Notes under the pieces: generated by a model
Told to the model about the DNA's origin: nothing
The model's input: the letters and a program-made list of their open reading frames with translations, nothing else
The model's database searches: none
Made by a program: the position numbers and the translations under genes
Shown: positions 22,962 to 24,238 of the stretch, in pieces
How the letters are laid out: every line of letters starts with the position of its first letter
How positions within the stretch are numbered: position 1 is the stretch's first letter
Assembly: GCA_002372325.1 (NCBI GenBank)
Contig: DFFT01000061.1
Location: forward strand, 1 to 24,238
From: Succinivibrionaceae bacterium UBA3769
GTDB taxonomy: Bacteria; Pseudomonadota; Gammaproteobacteria; Enterobacterales; Succinivibrionaceae
DNA: 24,238 nt
Reading direction: 5' to 3'

Positions 22962-23279
22962 ATGAAAAAAGCTAACACTACCGTCCGGATTACCACCACC
23001 ATCAAGACTGTCCGGAGTACCACCATCGAAATCAACACCTCCCGCAATGCCGTGCGTCACGCCAATAATAAAAACTCCGGAACCAAAGCTGCCCAAACCC
23101 CCGCAAAACCAGCCGCCCTCATTTGCCCTTCCGCCAGCGAAACCTGTACGGGAGCCGTCATCGGCGGCGCTGTGGGAGCCGCTATCGGCACTGAGATCTG
23201 TCCGGTCATCGGCACCGCAGCTGGTGCTGTCATCGGCGGCCTTGCAACTGCCTTCGGGGTTTCCAGACTATTAGATTAA
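22962..23279 (+). CDS. Cassette protein 1B: Thr/basic head with glycine-zipper membrane segment
   Basis: A 105-residue protein of unknown family. Residues 1-50 are Thr-, Arg-, Lys- and Asn-rich (VRITTTIKTVRSTTIEI), strongly basic and probably extended. Residues 64-100 are a Gly/Ala/Ile-rich stretch with GxxxG spacing (GAVIGGAVGAAIG, then IGTAAGAVIGGLATAFG). This is typical of glycine-zipper membrane helices, likely a helical hairpin bent at a Pro. The end FGVSRLLD is shared with the paralogue as FGVSKLLK. Cysteines at 55, 62 and 80 are absent from the equivalent part of 2B. The start at 22962 has GGA 7 nt upstream, as in unit 2. There is no double-glycine leader. It could be a pore-forming or membrane-associated peptide; this is inference. 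Confidence 0.8.
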   Translation: MKKANTTVRITTTIKTVRSTTIEINTSRNAVRHANNKNSGTKAAQTPAKPAALICPSASETCTGAVIGGAVGAAIGTEICPVIGTAAGAVIGGLATAFGVSRLLD

Positions 23280-23281
23280 AG

Positions 23282-23340
23282 CCCCGGCTGGAATTCCGGG
23301 GATCGAATGATGACAGGGAACATTGCACTTTTTTGTTCCC
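23282..23340 (+). repeat. End hairpins of cassette 1
   Basis: Two stems follow the stop of protein 1B. The first is CCCCGG (23282-23287) with CCGGGG (23296-23301). The second is GGGAACA (23316-23322) with TGTTCCC (23334-23340), whose loop carries TTGCACTTTTT. The same two stems follow protein 2B. Neither has a downstream T-run, so read-through into the next unit is likely. Confidence 0.65.
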
Positions 23341-23376
23341 GAATCCGGAAACCCCGGGTCTATCATTAACAATCAT

Positions 23377-23411
23377 GAAGGCTCTTCAAGTTGGCTGTTT
23401 CAAAGACCTTC
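23377..23411 (+). promoter_or_regulatory. Conserved leader hairpin, cassette 2
   Basis: GAAGGCTCTT (23377-23386) can pair with AAGACCTTC (23403-23411) with one bulged base. Relative to unit 1, bases on both sides differ while pairing is kept, and the loop motif GCTGTTTC is identical. That pattern suggests selection for an RNA structure, although two copies cannot prove it. Confidence 0.55.
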
Positions 23412-23473
23412 GGCAGCAGACAAACATAAAGCTTAACCTGCTTAACCAACTAACTGATAAAAGGAGAATGAAT

Positions 23474-23668
23474 ATGTCCTGGTTCGATGATATTTGCGAC
23501 ACGGTATCCGGCGGCTTAGACATCGCCGGCGAGGTAATCACCACCACTTGGGAGACCGCTAAAGATGCAGGCGAATGGGCCTGGGATCACCGCGAGGAAA
23601 TCGGCGAAGCCATTGAGATTGCCAAGGATATTATTGACTGGATTCCCGATGATACATTTGACAACTGA
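23474..23668 (+). CDS. Cassette protein 2A: small acidic Trp-rich protein
   Basis: A 64-residue paralogue of protein 1A. It begins MSWFDDIC and has the single block EWAWDHREEIG, then AKDIIDWIPDD. It lacks the cysteine cluster of 1A; the region between is replaced by GGLDIAGEVITTTWETAKDAG. The net charge is strongly negative and an amphipathic helix is likely. There is no signal peptide. The ATG at 23474 lies 7 nt after AAGGAG, an ideal spacing. The frame is open further upstream to 23333, but the leader is not conserved as coding sequence in unit 1. Confidence 0.82.
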   Translation: MSWFDDICDTVSGGLDIAGEVITTTWETAKDAGEWAWDHREEIGEAIEIAKDIIDWIPDDTFDN

Positions 23669-23678
23669 GGATTCTGCC

Positions 23679-23696
23679 CGGGGAGAACTCTCCCCG
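23679..23696 (+). promoter_or_regulatory. Intergenic hairpin, cassette 2
   Basis: CGGGGA with TCCCCG around a short GAACTC loop, just after the stop of protein 2A and followed by CTTTGC. It is the counterpart of the stem at 22896-22915, with the same AGAACT core in the loop. Confidence 0.55.
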
Positions 23697-23741
23697 CTTT
23701 GCGCACCACTGCCAGCTATTTTTTTGAAGAAGGAACATACC

Positions 23742-24011
23742 ATGAAAATCAGTAAAGACAACATCAGCCGGATTGTCGGCGCCGTTTTCGACATCTCCTG
23801 CGATTTCGTGAATTACATCAATTATGAAATCACCGGCTCCGAATTTGCCAAAAGAACCGCCAAAACCGCTGCCAGCACTGCTGCCGGAGCCGGCGGAGCC
23901 TGGGCCGGAGCAGCCCTCGGCACTGCCATTTTTCCGGGCATCGGCACCGCTGTGGGGGCAACCATCGGCGGCCTTGCCACCGGCTTCGGGGTTTCCAAAC
24001 TCTTAAAATAA
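23742..24011 (+). CDS. Cassette protein 2B: glycine-zipper membrane protein
   Basis: An 89-residue paralogue of protein 1B. The head (1-45, MKISKDNISRIVGAVFDISCDFVNYINYEITG) is unrelated to that of 1B. The C-terminal 33 residues match at 24 positions by my count, including IGTA, IGGLAT and FGVS followed by a basic residue and LL. Residues 49-83 form a Gly/Ala-rich, GxxxG-spaced hydrophobic hairpin likely to insert in a membrane. AAGGA lies 7 nt before the ATG. The conserved tail and variable head suggest a common membrane anchor or pore with a diversified targeting end. No named family is recognised. Confidence 0.82.
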   Translation: MKISKDNISRIVGAVFDISCDFVNYINYEITGSEFAKRTAKTAASTAAGAGGAWAGAALGTAIFPGIGTAVGATIGGLATGFGVSKLLK

Positions 24012-24014
24012 AGG

Positions 24015-24074
24015 CCCGGCCGGAATTCCGGGGCTCCGGCATGAGGACTGGGAACATTGTGCTTTTCTGTTCCC
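24015..24074 (+). repeat. End hairpins of cassette 2 and start of unit 3
   Basis: CCCGG (24015-24019) pairs with CCGGG (24028-24032), and GGGAACA (24050-24056) pairs with TGTTCCC (24068-24074). The loop TTGTGCTTTTC is the equivalent of unit 1's TTGCACTTTTT. The following GTATCCGG to GTCATGAACAAT matches the leader of units 1 and 2 but is shortened, marking the beginning of a third unit. Confidence 0.65.
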
Positions 24075-24120
24075 GTATCCGGCCCCTGGACTGTCATGAA
24101 CAATGAAGAAGGAGAACATT

Positions 24121-24238
24121 ATGAACAGCATGGGAAATATCGGGAATATCAGTAACGCCGCCGCTGCCGCTGGAAATGCGAAAACCTGGGGATTCTGGCC
24201 GGATTTCCCCAATCCGCCCCGTCCTCCTTTTCCCTGGC
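24121..24238 (+). CDS. Cassette 3 gene, partial: Asn/Ala/Pro-rich peptide
   Basis: An open frame running off the window end (39 codons visible). It has an excellent ribosome site, AAGGAG 6 nt before the ATG. The product begins MNSMGNIGNISNAAAAAGNA and continues KTWGFWPDFPNPPRPPFPW, that is an Asn/Ala-rich head and then a Trp/Pro/Phe-rich stretch. It shares the cassette leader but not the MSWFDDIC start, so it is a different protein placed behind the same upstream region. It is incomplete, so length and family are unknown. Confidence 0.65.
   Translation, partial: MNSMGNIGNISNAAAAAGNAKTWGFWPDFPNPPRPPFPW

Larger units (their letters stand above)
22510..23324 (+). repeat. Tandem cassette unit 1
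   Basis: First full repeat unit, about 815 bp. It begins with GCACTTTTTTGTTCC (22510-22524), found again at 23325-23339 where unit 2 starts. Its order is leader with hairpin, small acidic gene, intergenic GC hairpin, glycine-zipper gene, then end hairpins. Similarity to unit 2 is high in the leader, start of gene 1, intergenic spacer and end of gene 2, and low in the middle parts of both genes. Confidence 0.85.
23325..24059 (+). repeat. Tandem cassette unit 2
   Basis: Second full unit, about 735 bp, with the same element order as unit 1. It starts with GCACTTTTTTGTTCC and contains TATCATTAACAA, matching TATCATGAACAA in unit 1. The leader stem, intergenic stem and end stems are all conserved, and the genes are paralogous to 1A and 1B. 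Confidence 0.85.

Noticed and set aside
23333..23473. N-terminal extension of protein 2A upstream to 23333
   Set aside because: The leader is conserved in unit 1 as RNA but not as a reading frame (a one-base difference and a stop codon), and the ideal ribosome site points to 23474.
22510..24238. CRISPR array
   Set aside because: The repeats are hundreds of base pairs long and contain genes; there are no short repeats with uniform spacers and no cas genes.

Overview
The window looks like a chromosomal segment from a Gram-negative gammaproteobacterium. The evidence is an almost complete ruvA-ruvB-ybgC-tolQ-tolR-tolA-tolB-pal-cpoB cluster, an order typical of Gammaproteobacteria, together with trmL, a dedA-family gene and trxB. 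Moderate GC, frequent CCGG-rich spacers and a divergent TolA/LeuA repertoire would fit a gut anaerobe such as a member of the Succinivibrionaceae. That placement is inference; no 16S or other marker is present.

Layout. (1) 1-5600 is an AT-richer accessory block, all on the minus strand: an XRE-type regulator, a 77-residue charged protein, a HEPN-like hypothetical protein with its own terminator, a clear Tn7-type TnsC ATPase without tnsA/tnsB beside it, and an AAA ATPase with an ABC/SMC-like fold. (2) 5768-9121 holds housekeeping genes: trxB(+), a PfkB sugar kinase(-), trmL(+) and a dedA-family gene(+), followed by a strong terminator. (3) 9228-10000 is a mostly non-coding stretch with a doubtful 113-residue ORF, operator-like inverted repeats and the leuA terminator. 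(4) 10114-12117(-) encodes a LeuA2-type 2-isopropylmalate synthase fused at its C terminus to a complete AraC-type DNA-binding domain. Upstream of it lies a degenerate 16-bp tandem repeat. (5) 12743-14413(-) encodes a membrane protein with two N-terminal zinc ribbons. (6) 14482-22000(-) is the ruvAB-ybgC-tolQRAB-pal-cpoB block. It has a good promoter upstream of ruvA and a second promoter-like site, with a perfect palindrome in the leader, upstream of tolQ. (7) 22510-24238(+) is a tandem array of small-gene cassettes. Two full copies and the start of a third share a leader, an intergenic hairpin, a small acidic Trp-rich protein and a protein with a glycine-zipper membrane segment.

How the genes work together. 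The Tol-Pal genes encode the envelope machine TolQRA (inner membrane), TolB (periplasm) and Pal (outer-membrane lipoprotein), with CpoB as its peptidoglycan-synthesis coordinator. RuvAB form the Holliday-junction motor; ruvC is not adjacent. The LeuA-AraC fusion could couple leucine sensing to transcription in one polypeptide. The cassette array is the best candidate here for an undescribed system: a duplicated two-gene module pairing a soluble acidic protein with a membrane peptide, possibly a bacteriocin-like, toxin/partner or membrane-remodelling system. No function can be assigned from sequence alone.

Repeats, hairpins and motifs were found by eye, and no database search was possible. Start codons were moved where a ribosome binding site clearly favoured an internal start.
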